The notes beneath the pieces were generated by a model. That model had not been told where the DNA came from. It made no database searches and saw nothing but the letters and a program-made list of their open reading frames with translations. Below are positions 43,373 to 50,007 of a stretch of DNA of 64,000 nt, one piece after another (within the stretch, counting starts at the first letter, position 1; the number at the start of each line of letters is the position of its first letter). Source of the DNA: Ligilactobacillus sp900765635 (GTDB lineage Bacteria > Bacillota > Bacilli > Lactobacillales > Lactobacillaceae); assembly GCF_949152225.1 (NCBI RefSeq), contig NZ_CASCJC010000001.1, forward strand, positions 1,302,001-1,366,000, read 5' to 3'. The position numbers and the translations under genes are program-made.

Positions 43373-44143
43373 ATGCCATTAGTAAAGCATGACTACCCTG
43401 TTTTAGAGTACGATACCGCATCAAAAGCTGTTTTTCAGCCGGGAAATGGGAAAAAATGTTTTCCTGCAAAAGCAGTGTTTGCTTTTTTAGGAGACGAGGT
43501 TGAAAATTATGCACATACCCATGATGGAATACAGATAGATGAATTTGAAAGTGCAACAAGACGATATCCTATTTATGAATGTCTTTATAATCAGGAGAAA
43601 ATATGTCTATGTCCGGCTCCTGTGGGAAGTGCTGCTGCCGTCCAAGTTTTAGAATATTTAATTGCAGGGGGTGTAACAAAGATTATTTCCGTCGGCTCCT
43701 GTGGCGTATTGGAAGACATCCCGGAAAATAGATTTTTGATACCTGTTTCTGCATTGAGAGATGAGGGAACATCTTACCATTATCTTCCTCCCTCCCGAGA
43801 AGTAGAGATTTCAAAGGCTGGTATAAATGCGATTGAATCTGCTTTAAGCCAAAAGAATATACCATATTGGGAAGTTAAAACATGGACAACAGACGGTTTT
43901 TATCGAGAAACAGTAGAAATGGTTCAGTATCGGAAAGAAGAGGGATGTCAAGTAGTAGAAATGGAATGTTCCGCATTGGCGGCGTGTGCAAAATTTAGAA
44001 AAGTTACATGGGCTATGCTGCTTTTTTCAGCCGATACTCTTGCAGACCCTCATAAATACCAAGAAAGAGAATGGGGAAAAACAAGTATATCCATAGCCTT
44101 AGAATTAGCCTTAGACGCTGTTTTATCAGTTGTTGAGGAGTAA
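43373..44143 (+). CDS. nucleoside phosphorylase family protein
   Basis: 256 residues of the PNP/UDP fold. VGSAAAVQVLEYLIAGGVTK and ISVGSCGVLEDIP form the phosphate and base loops, and VVEMECSALAACAKF is the ribose-binding Met-Glu region; FSADTLADPHKY ends the active site. It would split a nucleoside with phosphate. Similar genes travel with aminoglycoside nucleotidyltransferase genes on resistance elements; the reason is unknown. Low GC compared with the regulator 25 bases upstream marks the cargo start. Ribosome site weak. Confidence 0.85.
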   Translation: MPLVKHDYPVLEYDTASKAVFQPGNGKKCFPAKAVFAFLGDEVENYAHTHDGIQIDEFESATRRYPIYECLYNQEKICLCPAPVGSAAAVQVLEYLIAGGVTKIISVGSCGVLEDIPENRFLIPVSALRDEGTSYHYLPPSREVEISKAGINAIESALSQKNIPYWEVKTWTTDGFYRETVEMVQYRKEEGCQVVEMECSALAACAKFRKVTWAMLLFSADTLADPHKYQEREWGKTSISIALELALDAVLSVVEE

Positions 44144-44167
44144 AAATAAATACATATAGGAGTTACA

Positions 44168-44944
44168 ATGAATATAAATGAATTTCCACAACAAGTAAAT
44201 CAAGTTATTTCAATAGCAGAAACCATATTACAAGATCAAATATTGGGGATATATTTATATGGTTCAGCAACAATGAATGGGCTGCGTCCAGATAGTGATA
44301 TAGATATACTGATAATTACTAAACAAGAATTGAGTAATTCAATCAGAGCAGATCTAACAAAGCAATTATTGAAAATTTCTGGCTCCGTAGGCTGTATTGA
44401 AAAAAGACCTTTAGAGGTAACTATTATCAATCAATCTGATATTGTTCCGTTGCAATTTCCGCCAAAATGTCAGTATATGTATGGTGAATGGCTAAGGGGA
44501 GAGATGGAAGCAGGAGAATATCCGCAAGCCTGCAATGACCCAGATATAATGATTTTATTATGGCAAGCAAGAAAAAATAGCATAACTTTGAAGGGGGCGG
44601 AAAGCAAAGAGCTTATTCCCGCTATCCCATTTCACGAAATTAAAAAAGCAATTCGGTTTTCTTTACCTGGTTTGATTTCCAGCTTTAAGGGTGATGAAAG
44701 AAATGTGTTATTAACCTTATCACGAATGTGGTTTACTTTAGTAACAGAAGAAATCACGACAAAAGATGTTGCCGCAAAATGGGTAATTTTAAAATTGCCG
44801 GAGAGATTTTCCCCCCTGCTAACAACGGCAAAGGAAGCTTATTTGGGAAATTTGTCTGATGAATGGGAGACAGTAGAAAAGGAAGCGATGGCACTTGTAG
44901 AATATATGAAAAAACAAATTGAGGAATTACTTAGAACAGAGTAG
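44168..44944 (+). CDS. ANT(9)/AadA-like aminoglycoside adenylyltransferase
   Basis: 258 residues. The nucleotidyltransferase motif GSATMNGLRPDSDIDILII carries the two catalytic Asp residues; RPLEVTIINQSDIVP supplies the third acid. The C-terminal helical domain has WLRGEMEAG, DERNVLLTLSRMWFT and TKDVAAKW, shared with spectinomycin 9-adenylyltransferases. Spectinomycin resistance is expected, possibly with streptomycin; the subclass cannot be fixed by eye. Ribosome site TAGGAG before ATG. The stop codon is the first triplet of the structured repeat. Confidence 0.88.
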   Translation: MNINEFPQQVNQVISIAETILQDQILGIYLYGSATMNGLRPDSDIDILIITKQELSNSIRADLTKQLLKISGSVGCIEKRPLEVTIINQSDIVPLQFPPKCQYMYGEWLRGEMEAGEYPQACNDPDIMILLWQARKNSITLKGAESKELIPAIPFHEIKKAIRFSLPGLISSFKGDERNVLLTLSRMWFTLVTEEITTKDVAAKWVILKLPERFSPLLTTAKEAYLGNLSDEWETVEKEAMALVEYMKKQIEELLRTE

Positions 44945-45115
44945 CAAAGTTAGCGGGGCCAATCAACGGTCAAGATGAACGGCGCATAAATGCGCCGCCG
45001 TTGACAGTCCCGCCCGTCTTTGCTGATGGGCAATCAAGGCGGGAAAGCCCTAAAATGGCTTCCCGCCCATTTCAATCTTGAGAGAAGAAACGCTCCAAAA
45101 TCAGAAAGAGAGCGG
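44942..45115 (+). repeat. structured direct repeat, copy 1
   Basis: 174 bases that begin at the ANT stop codon. Outer arms AGCAAAG (44943-44949) and CTTTGCT (45018-45024) enclose GCGGG/CCCGC and ACGGCGCAT/ATGCGCCG pairs; a second hairpin GGCGGGAAAGCC/GGCTTCCCGCC follows at 45039-45070. It matches the copy at 47461-47626 closely in the second hairpin and the 3' tail, and differs in the stems in paired fashion. Confidence 0.85.
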
Positions 45116-45362
45116 TAAATCTGAATTGCGAGGGAGAATGTAGATGAATCAAGGAAGAATTATTGTGATTACAGGTTCGCCGGGAACAGGAAAGACAACA
45201 ACTGCGTCGATTGTCGCAAAAGAATCGAACATGGATAAATCTGTGCATATGCACACAGACGACTTTTTTCATTAGGCTCTGTCACAACAAATGGTTGATT
45301 TTTGACGAGAAATAGCGTATAATAATAGTAAGAAACAGTACCACCGAAGGAGGTAATTGGAT

Positions 45363-46400
45363 ATGCCTACTATCAAAGACGCATTAGATATTATCGGTAA
45401 GTTGACTGTCGCAGAGCAGGAAAGCCTTAAAACAATGCTTTTAAGTCCTGCCTTTGTAAAGTCTTTGAATATTGAAGATTTCGTAGCAAAGGAACGCTTT
45501 GCAAATGGTCGTGTATGCCCTCTTTGTGGCTGTATCCATGTGGTTCGCAATGGTCATCGTAAAGATGGCACACAGCGATATGTATGTAAGGATTGTGGCA
45601 AGTCCTTCGTGATTGCTACGAACTCCATTGTGTCTGGTACAAGAAAAGACTTGTCCGTGTGGGAGCAGTACATTGATTGTATGATGAATGGCTTATCCAT
45701 TCGTAAGACTGCTGTTGCTTGTGGGATTCACAGAAACACCGCATTCCTTTGGAGACACAAGATTTTGGATGCACTTCAGAATATGGCAGACGATGTTACC
45801 CTTGACGGCATTATTGAGGCTGACGAAACTTTTTTCGCCATCTCGTACAAGGGCAATCATAGCAAGAGTAAGACATTTGCTATGCCACGCAAGGCTCATA
45901 AGCGTGGTCATTCTACACATATCAGAGGCTTGTCCCAAGAAAAGGTATGTGTTCCTTGTGCGGTTAATAGGAATGGCTTGTCTATCTCCAAGATTACGAA
46001 TACTGGTAGAGTTTCTACAAGAGATTTACATCATATTTATGATGGTAGGATTAAGACCAATTCCACTCTTGTTACGGACAAGATGAACTCCTATGTGAGA
46101 TTTACAAATGCCAATGGTATTGACCTTGTGCAGTTAAAGACTGGCAAAGCCAAGAAAGGCATTTATAATATCCAACATATCAATAGCTACCATAGCCAGC
46201 TAAAGAGGTTTATGCGTGGCTTTAACGGTGTTTCTACCAAGTATCTGAACAACTATCTTGTGTGGAATAACCTTGTAAATTACGCCAAAGAAAGCGACAT
46301 GGAGAAAAGGAACATCTTCTTAACTTTCGTTTTGGCAACATTGAAAACTGCTAAATGCATAGATTTATCAAACAGACCAGCAGTTCCTCTGGTCGCCTAA
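45363..46400 (+). CDS. IS1595-family transposase
   Basis: 345 residues from ATG 45363 (AGGAGG nine bases upstream). N-terminal zinc ribbon CPLCGCIHVVRNG...CKDCGKSF, a helix-turn-helix (GLSIRKTAVACGIHRNTAFLW), and the ISXO2-like DDE domain: IIEADETFF, VTDKMNSY and HINSYHSQLKRF. All catalytic regions look intact, so the element may still be active. Confidence 0.93.
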   Translation: MPTIKDALDIIGKLTVAEQESLKTMLLSPAFVKSLNIEDFVAKERFANGRVCPLCGCIHVVRNGHRKDGTQRYVCKDCGKSFVIATNSIVSGTRKDLSVWEQYIDCMMNGLSIRKTAVACGIHRNTAFLWRHKILDALQNMADDVTLDGIIEADETFFAISYKGNHSKSKTFAMPRKAHKRGHSTHIRGLSQEKVCVPCAVNRNGLSISKITNTGRVSTRDLHHIYDGRIKTNSTLVTDKMNSYVRFTNANGIDLVQLKTGKAKKGIYNIQHINSYHSQLKRFMRGFNGVSTKYLNNYLVWNNLVNYAKESDMEKRNIFLTFVLATLKTAKCIDLSNRPAVPLVA

Positions 46401-46423
46401 TTAGAATTTGTGGAGATGATAAG

Positions 46424-46918
46424 ATGGTCAATATAACAGATGTAAAACAGATTCTTCAATTTGCAATAGATGCGGAGATTAAAGTCTTTCTTGATGGTGG
46501 CTGGGGTGTAGATGCTCTTCTTGGATATCAGTCAAGAGCCCATAATGATATTGACATTTTTGTAGAAAAGATCGATTATCAGAACTTTATAGAAATAATG
46601 AAAGCTAATGGCTTTTATGAGATTAAGATGGAATATACAACATTGAACCATACTGTATGGGAAGATTTGAAAAACAGAATTATTGATTTGCATTGTTTTG
46701 AATATACGGACGAAGGTGAAATTCTTTATGATGGGGATTGTTTTCCGGTAGAAACTTTTTCGGGTAAAGGAAGAATTGAGGAAATAGAGGTTTCCTGTAT
46801 TGAACCATATAGTCAAGTAATGTTCCATCTGGGATACGAGTTTGATGAAAATGATGCACATGATGTGAAGTTATTGTGTGAGACACTTCATATCGAAATT
46901 CCAAATGAGTATAGATAA
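46424..46918 (+). CDS. lnu(C): lincosamide nucleotidyltransferase Lnu(C)
   Basis: 164 residues from ATG 46424, the exact length of Lnu(C). KVFLDGGWGVDALLGYQSRA and HNDIDIFVEK form the nucleotidyltransferase active site; the rest (DLHCFEYTDEGEILYDGDCF) matches the family as I know it. Adenylylates lincomycin and clindamycin. GGAG eight bases upstream; 23 bases after the transposase stop, so it may share its transcript. Confidence 0.93.
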   Translation: MVNITDVKQILQFAIDAEIKVFLDGGWGVDALLGYQSRAHNDIDIFVEKIDYQNFIEIMKANGFYEIKMEYTTLNHTVWEDLKNRIIDLHCFEYTDEGEILYDGDCFPVETFSGKGRIEEIEVSCIEPYSQVMFHLGYEFDENDAHDVKLLCETLHIEIPNEYR

Positions 46919-46935
46919 CTGCAAATAACAGTTTG

Positions 46936-46959
46936 TAGGGGAGTTCTGATACTCCCCTA
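46936..46959 (+). terminator. stem-loop after lnu(C)
   Basis: TAGGGGAGT and ACTCCCCTA form a perfect nine-base stem with a six-base loop, but only a short A-rich run follows, so termination is uncertain. Confidence 0.5.
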
Positions 46960-47460
46960 TAAAAATGGCTATTTATCAACTGTTTGTTGTGACATAGCCT
47001 TTCATTATTTAAGCAAAGGAGCAATACCGCCGCATTTACCAGAGTCCAACGAACAAAATTTAGTTGTCATTGAAGCCTTTTTAGAAGCTGCAAAGCGCTA
47101 TGCCCGCGGCGGATATGATGTAATTGTAGATGGAATTGTCGGGCCGTGGTTTTTAGAACCATGGAGAGCCCTTGTTCGAGAAGATTATGAAGTACACTAT
47201 ATTGTTTTAAGAGCCAGTAAAGAAGAAACTATGAAACGAGCTGTGGAACGTTCAAAATTAGACAGAAAAACAAATGTTGAATTAGTAGAAACAATGTGGG
47301 AGCAATTTTGTAATTTGGGGATATATGAATCGAATGTTATAGAAACGACAACCTATTCTATCCAAGAGGCTGTTTTTGCAGTAAAAGAAAAAATTTCAAG
47401 TGGAGCCGCATTGCTATCTTAAACGATTTCTAAAAATCGAAATTTCATTTATCAGAGAAA

Positions 47461-47626
47461 TAGCAAAGCCAGTTAACGGTCAAGATGAACGGCGCATTTC
47501 ATGCGCCGCCGTTGACCGTTCCGTCTGGCTTTGCTGATGGGCAATCAAGGCGGGAAAGCCCTAAAATGGCTTCCCGCCCATTTCAATTATGAGAAAAGAA
47601 ACACTCCAAAATCAGAAAGAGAGCGG
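47461..47626 (+). repeat. structured direct repeat, copy 2
   Basis: 166 bases, 38 bases after the P-loop gene stop. Outer arms AGCAAAGCCAG (47462-47472) and CTGGCTTTGCT (47525-47535) are perfect 11-mers; inside are AACGGTCAA/TTGACCGTT and ACGGCGCAT/ATGCGCCGC. The second hairpin is the same as in copy 1. The stem sequences differ from copy 1 on both sides of the pairs. Confidence 0.85.
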
Positions 47627-47960
47627 CCAAGCACTTTGAGGGATTGGTCGCCTTGTTCACCCATTCAGCGGAACGGCGGGTGGCGGTCAAGGCCGGGTGT
47701 AAGCCCGTTCATTTCAGCCTTGACGGTTGCCCGCTGTCCTGTTACTTTTCCGGGAGTGTAGCCACAACTTCGGGACACTTTGTCCACAAGTCGGAGCGTA
47801 GGACGAGGGACGGGGGCTTTCATATACGCCCAGTCTGCTGTTGAAACCAGACCTGTGCTTACGGCTCTACGCCACGCAAGCACAGCCCTGTTTTCCTGCC
47901 GCTCCAAATGCCCTTGCCCTCCCCGGCGGCAACGGCATTTTCACGGCAACGCCGACAGAG

Positions 47961-47995
47961 CGTATAACACACTACACTTTGCTTCGCAAAGTCGT
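47961..47995 (-). other. MobV-type oriT candidate
   Basis: On the minus strand TAGTGTGTTATAC (47974 to 47962) equals the nick region of the MobV relaxase MobM of pMV158, where cutting occurs after TAGTGTG. It is preceded by an ACTTTGC/GCAAAGT hairpin, as expected next to a nic site. The nick would be between 47968 and 47967. The element encodes a MobV relaxase at 40165-41109. Confidence 0.7.
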
Positions 47996-47998
47996 GTG

Positions 47999-48086
47999 CC
48001 AAATGGGGGCGTTGCCCCCTTTGGAAACCCCCACAAGAAAAGGCGGTACGCTACCCCTCCACGGGGCGCATACCGCCTTTTCTTGT
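47999..48086. repeat. two strong hairpins next to the right end
   Basis: The first is CCAAATGGGGGC/GCCCCCTTTGG (about 47999-48024); the second is a perfect 16-bp pair ACAAGAAAAGGCGGTA (48033-48048) and TACCGCCTTTTCTTGT (48071-48086). They follow the oriT candidate; they could be single-strand origin or terminator structures. The rest of 47627-48169 holds no gene I can support. Confidence 0.55.
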
Positions 48087-48141
48087 TATCCAGCCCTCCG
48101 GCTGTATCGGTTGAGCAAAAGTCAGCGTGGGATTGATGTGG

Positions 48142-48155
48142 TATCTTTATCTAAG
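48142..48155 (-). repeat. right inner terminal site of the element
   Basis: CTTAGATAAAGATA on the minus strand, 14 bases inside the right GA core, inverted to the left-end site with one mismatch. Confidence 0.6.
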
Positions 48156-48169
48156 TGAACCCCCTTGTT

Positions 48170-48267
48170 CCCACTTGGATACTGATTGTCTGCTGACCTC
48201 TAATTTAGCGGCCAAATCTTCTTGTGACCAATTTTTTTTGCTTTTCTTAATTGAGCGCTAAGATCAT
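48170..48267 (-). pseudogene. N-terminal part of the split SinR-like regulator
   Basis: From ATG 48267 (GGAGGTG upstream) the minus strand encodes an XRE helix-turn-helix in two frames: DLSAQLRKAKK and then, after a one-base loss in an A run, NWSQEDLAAKLEVSRQSVSKW, ending at the element junction. The A run has eight A where nine would keep the frame, and the start codon is also out of frame with DLSAQ. So this half is damaged apart from the insertion. The C-terminal half is at 37324-38137. Confidence 0.75.
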
Positions 48268-48318
48268 GTAATCACCTCCGTTTTTATGACCCCGTTATAG
48301 AAAAAAATGTAGTTGCAT

Positions 48319-48348
48319 ACTACCAACTCTACTTATAATCATGTCAAC
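48319..48348 (-). promoter_or_regulatory. promoter and operator-like repeat of the split regulator
   Basis: Minus strand TTGACA followed by TAGTAT at 19 bases, overlapping an inverted repeat AGTTG-N8-CAACT. This suggests an autoregulated promoter for the regulator gene that now is broken. The rest of 48268-48512 shows only a weak GCC-rich hairpin near 48421-48445. Confidence 0.4.
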
Positions 48349-48512
48349 GAGTGATTGCATCTAGCTGTTTTTATGACGATTAACTATAATATCTCATTTT
48401 TATTATCTAATTTTCTATAAAGCCCAGGCAAAAAGTCTGCTTGGCTCTTTGAACTTGTCCATCAACTAACAGGCTTATTTCAATAAATTTTAAATGTCTA
48501 ATTAATAAATGA

Positions 48513-48950
48513 CTATTTTAAAACTAACTTTCCATGACAGCGTGCACAGACATAACGTTTCACATCTACTTGTCGCTTGCGCCAATAAACTTGTTGGCAT
48601 TTTTGACAAACATATTGTAACTGTGGCTGATTTTCCTTTAATGTCGGTGCGTATCTTAATCCCTCAACTTGTTTTAAGAGTTGTTTAAAATCGGCATCGC
48701 AATGGCGATAACCTCGTTTCAAAAGATGTAGATGATAGTGACACAATTCATGTTTAATAATACCATCCAAAGTTTCTAATCCGTGTTCAGCTAACATTTT
48801 GGAATTAAATTCTAAATTATGTGTCTGTAATAAGTATCTTCCTCCTGAACTACGCAAACGTTTATTAAAGGTAGCTTGATGTAAAAAGGGACGTTTGAAG
48901 AATTGCTGTGAAATTTGTTCAACTCGTTGTTGTAATTGGGCTTGTTGCAT
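48513..48950 (-). CDS. SprT-like zinc metalloprotein
   Basis: 145 residues. The zinc-binding motif HELCHYH is at 67-73, and a C-terminal zinc ribbon is made by CQKC and CARC. SprT-like proteins of Firmicutes (YdcK type) have no proven function, though eukaryotic SprT proteases act on DNA-protein crosslinks. The start at 48950 lies two bases before the previous gene's stop; the two may be co-transcribed. Confidence 0.88.
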   Translation of the reverse strand: MQQAQLQQRVEQISQQFFKRPFLHQATFNKRLRSSGGRYLLQTHNLEFNSKMLAEHGLETLDGIIKHELCHYHLHLLKRGYRHCDADFKQLLKQVEGLRYAPTLKENQPQLQYVCQKCQQVYWRKRQVDVKRYVCARCHGKLVLK

Positions 48951-48952
48951 AC

Positions 48953-49417
48953 TTAATCTAACCTCTTTAAAGTTACCCTATTAAATTTTGTAAAAATAGC
49001 AAAATTACCATCTCCACTTGCTTTGACACTACCCTTTAGCAAGTTATCTCCCTTTTTTTGGAGATTTTCCAAAATTAAAGCATCGTCACTTATCTTATCA
49101 TTTTTACTCCAACTCAATGTTAAAACATTTTTCTTCAATTCATAAACTAGATTTTTCCCAGCTATTTCTTGTGCTTGATAAGCTTTTGCAAACTTATCTT
49201 CATTTCTAAAAATCTTAGTATTTTCCTTAAATGAAGTCAAAATAACTTGATGTTGCTTATCTTTTGCAAAAATTAAGTATAATTGATCGCTATCATCTAA
49301 AGTCATTTGATAGGCTTGCCCTGAAACATTTGTGATTGGCGTATGTTGTTTCCAAAAAAATCCACATACTAGCATTAAAACTAGGATTATACCACTAAAC
49401 ACTAACTTCTTTTTCAT
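48953..49417 (-). CDS. small membrane-anchored or secreted protein, unknown
   Basis: 154 residues from MKKKLVFSGIILVLMLVCGF (GGAGGGG upstream). A signal anchor covers residues 3-20; it has a Cys at 17 but no clear lipobox context after it (VCGFFW). The rest is a beta-rich hydrophilic domain (YQMTLDDSDQLYLIFAKDK). No family recognised. Followed directly by the SprT-like gene. Confidence 0.65.
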   Translation of the reverse strand: MKKKLVFSGIILVLMLVCGFFWKQHTPITNVSGQAYQMTLDDSDQLYLIFAKDKQHQVILTSFKENTKIFRNEDKFAKAYQAQEIAGKNLVYELKKNVLTLSWSKNDKISDDALILENLQKKGDNLLKGSVKASGDGNFAIFTKFNRVTLKRLD

Positions 49418-49507
49418 CTTAATCCCCTCCATTATAGACAAATTTTTCTACTATCTTTATTTTACTCCTGATTATCTCAAATTCCTATTTCAACGTTTTT
49501 TCATAAA

Positions 49508-49546
49508 GAAAAAAACCGTTTCTACTAAAAAAGTAAAAACGGTCCT
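49508..49546 (-). terminator. terminator of the pncB-nadE unit
   Basis: ACCGTTTTTAC and GTAGAAACGGT arms followed by seven T residues on the minus strand, just after the last small gene. Confidence 0.8.
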
Positions 49547-49549
49547 TTT

Positions 49550-49981
49550 TTACATCACTTTACGCACAATTTTTTGCACATGATTGCTGATTGCATCCAT
49601 CGCATTTGATTGTTCTTCTTCAGCTTGATCAAACATCTCTTTATCAATACTTTGTGCTTGATAATCAATACTTGCTTGCATTTTATCACAACCAGCCACA
49701 AAATTTTTATAACTACTTACAAGTAATTTGTGTGGTCCTAAAATTTGCACAGGTGCAGCTACATTAGTAAGCTTAGTCAAGTTTTCATGATATAACTCTA
49801 AGCCTTTAGTAAACTCAGCATTTGTCTTTTCGTATTGTTCAGCCGTCAGCTTCGTTCCTTCGTCTAAGAACTTGCGTAAGGCTTCAAAATAATCATTTAA
49901 GCTAGCTCCCATTTCTTCAGTGCTATCTAAAACGCTTGATAAAACTTGCATGTAATAACCCATGTTTGCTTTCTTTTTCAT
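49550..49981 (-). CDS. small helical protein, unknown function
   Basis: 143 residues from MKKKANMGYYMQVLSSVLDS with AAGGGAAG six bases upstream; a longer frame overlaps nadE. All-helical, acidic, with no membrane segment. Patterns such as YFEALRKFLDEG and MFDQAEEEQSNAMDAI look like a four-helix bundle. No family recognised. Last gene after nadE and probably in the same transcript. Confidence 0.65.
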   Translation of the reverse strand: MKKKANMGYYMQVLSSVLDSTEEMGASLNDYFEALRKFLDEGTKLTAEQYEKTNAEFTKGLELYHENLTKLTNVAAPVQILGPHKLLVSSYKNFVAGCDKMQASIDYQAQSIDKEMFDQAEEEQSNAMDAISNHVQKIVRKVM

Positions 49982-50007
49982 CTGTAACTTCCCTTCGTCA
50001 TAAAAAA

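Larger units (their letters stand above)
45275..46999 (+). mobile_element. MTnSag1-like lnu(C) transposon (IS1595 family), 1,725 bp
   Basis: Terminal inverted repeats GGCTCTGTCACAACAAA and, at the right, GGCTATGTCACAACAAA (one mismatch over 17). A perfect 8-bp target duplication TTTCATTA lies at 45267-45274 and 47000-47007, the size used by IS1595-family elements. It carries a transposase and lnu(C) in the same direction. Size and content agree with MTnSag1 of Streptococcus agalactiae, a mobilizable transposon carrying lincosamide resistance. Confidence 0.93.
45144..47422 (+). pseudogene. P-loop kinase-like gene split by the lnu(C) transposon
   Basis: Bases 45144-45274 encode MNQGRIIVITGSPGTGKTTT...HTDDFFH, then the transposon makes a stop. 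After the transposon and the second copy of its 8-bp target duplication, bases 47008-47422 continue in frame with YLSKGAIPPHLPE to SSGAALLS. The joined frame is 546 bases, 181 residues. Walker A is GSPGTGKT, and DVIVDGIVGPW and a LID-like RASKEETMKRAVERS follow, as in small kinases and the chloramphenicol phosphotransferase fold. The intact protein may modify a drug or nucleotide; this is inference. Broken here, but excision of the transposon with one target copy would restore it. Confidence 0.85.
38139..48170. mobile_element. integrative and mobilizable element, TnpX/Tn4451-type, about 10.03 kb
   Basis: Boundaries come from the split target gene: on the minus strand the right side reads KW then TGG-GA, and the left side reads GA-A ACG GGT, so joining the flanks at one GA restores KWETGTSMPDL. 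A GA dinucleotide at the crossover is what TnpX-group serine recombinases use. Near the ends are inverted 14-base sites, CTTAGTTAAAGATA (38140-38153) and CTTAGATAAAGATA (minus, 48142-48155). Backbone genes are GC-rich against an AT-rich host: recombinase, TnpW-like, MobV relaxase, RepA-like, VLP protein and XRE regulator. Cargo (43.35-47.4 kb) is AT-rich and holds resistance genes. Likely mobilised by a helper conjugative element. Origin in gut clostridia is inference. Confidence 0.88.

Noticed and set aside
45275..46999. Separate oriT inside the lnu(C) transposon
   Set aside because: MTnSag1 is reported as mobilizable, but I could not point to a convincing nick site within this copy by eye.
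47531..48158. Several open frames at the right end of the element
   Set aside because: They overlap each other and the hairpins, have no ribosome sites and no recognisable motifs; GC-rich sequence gives long chance frames.
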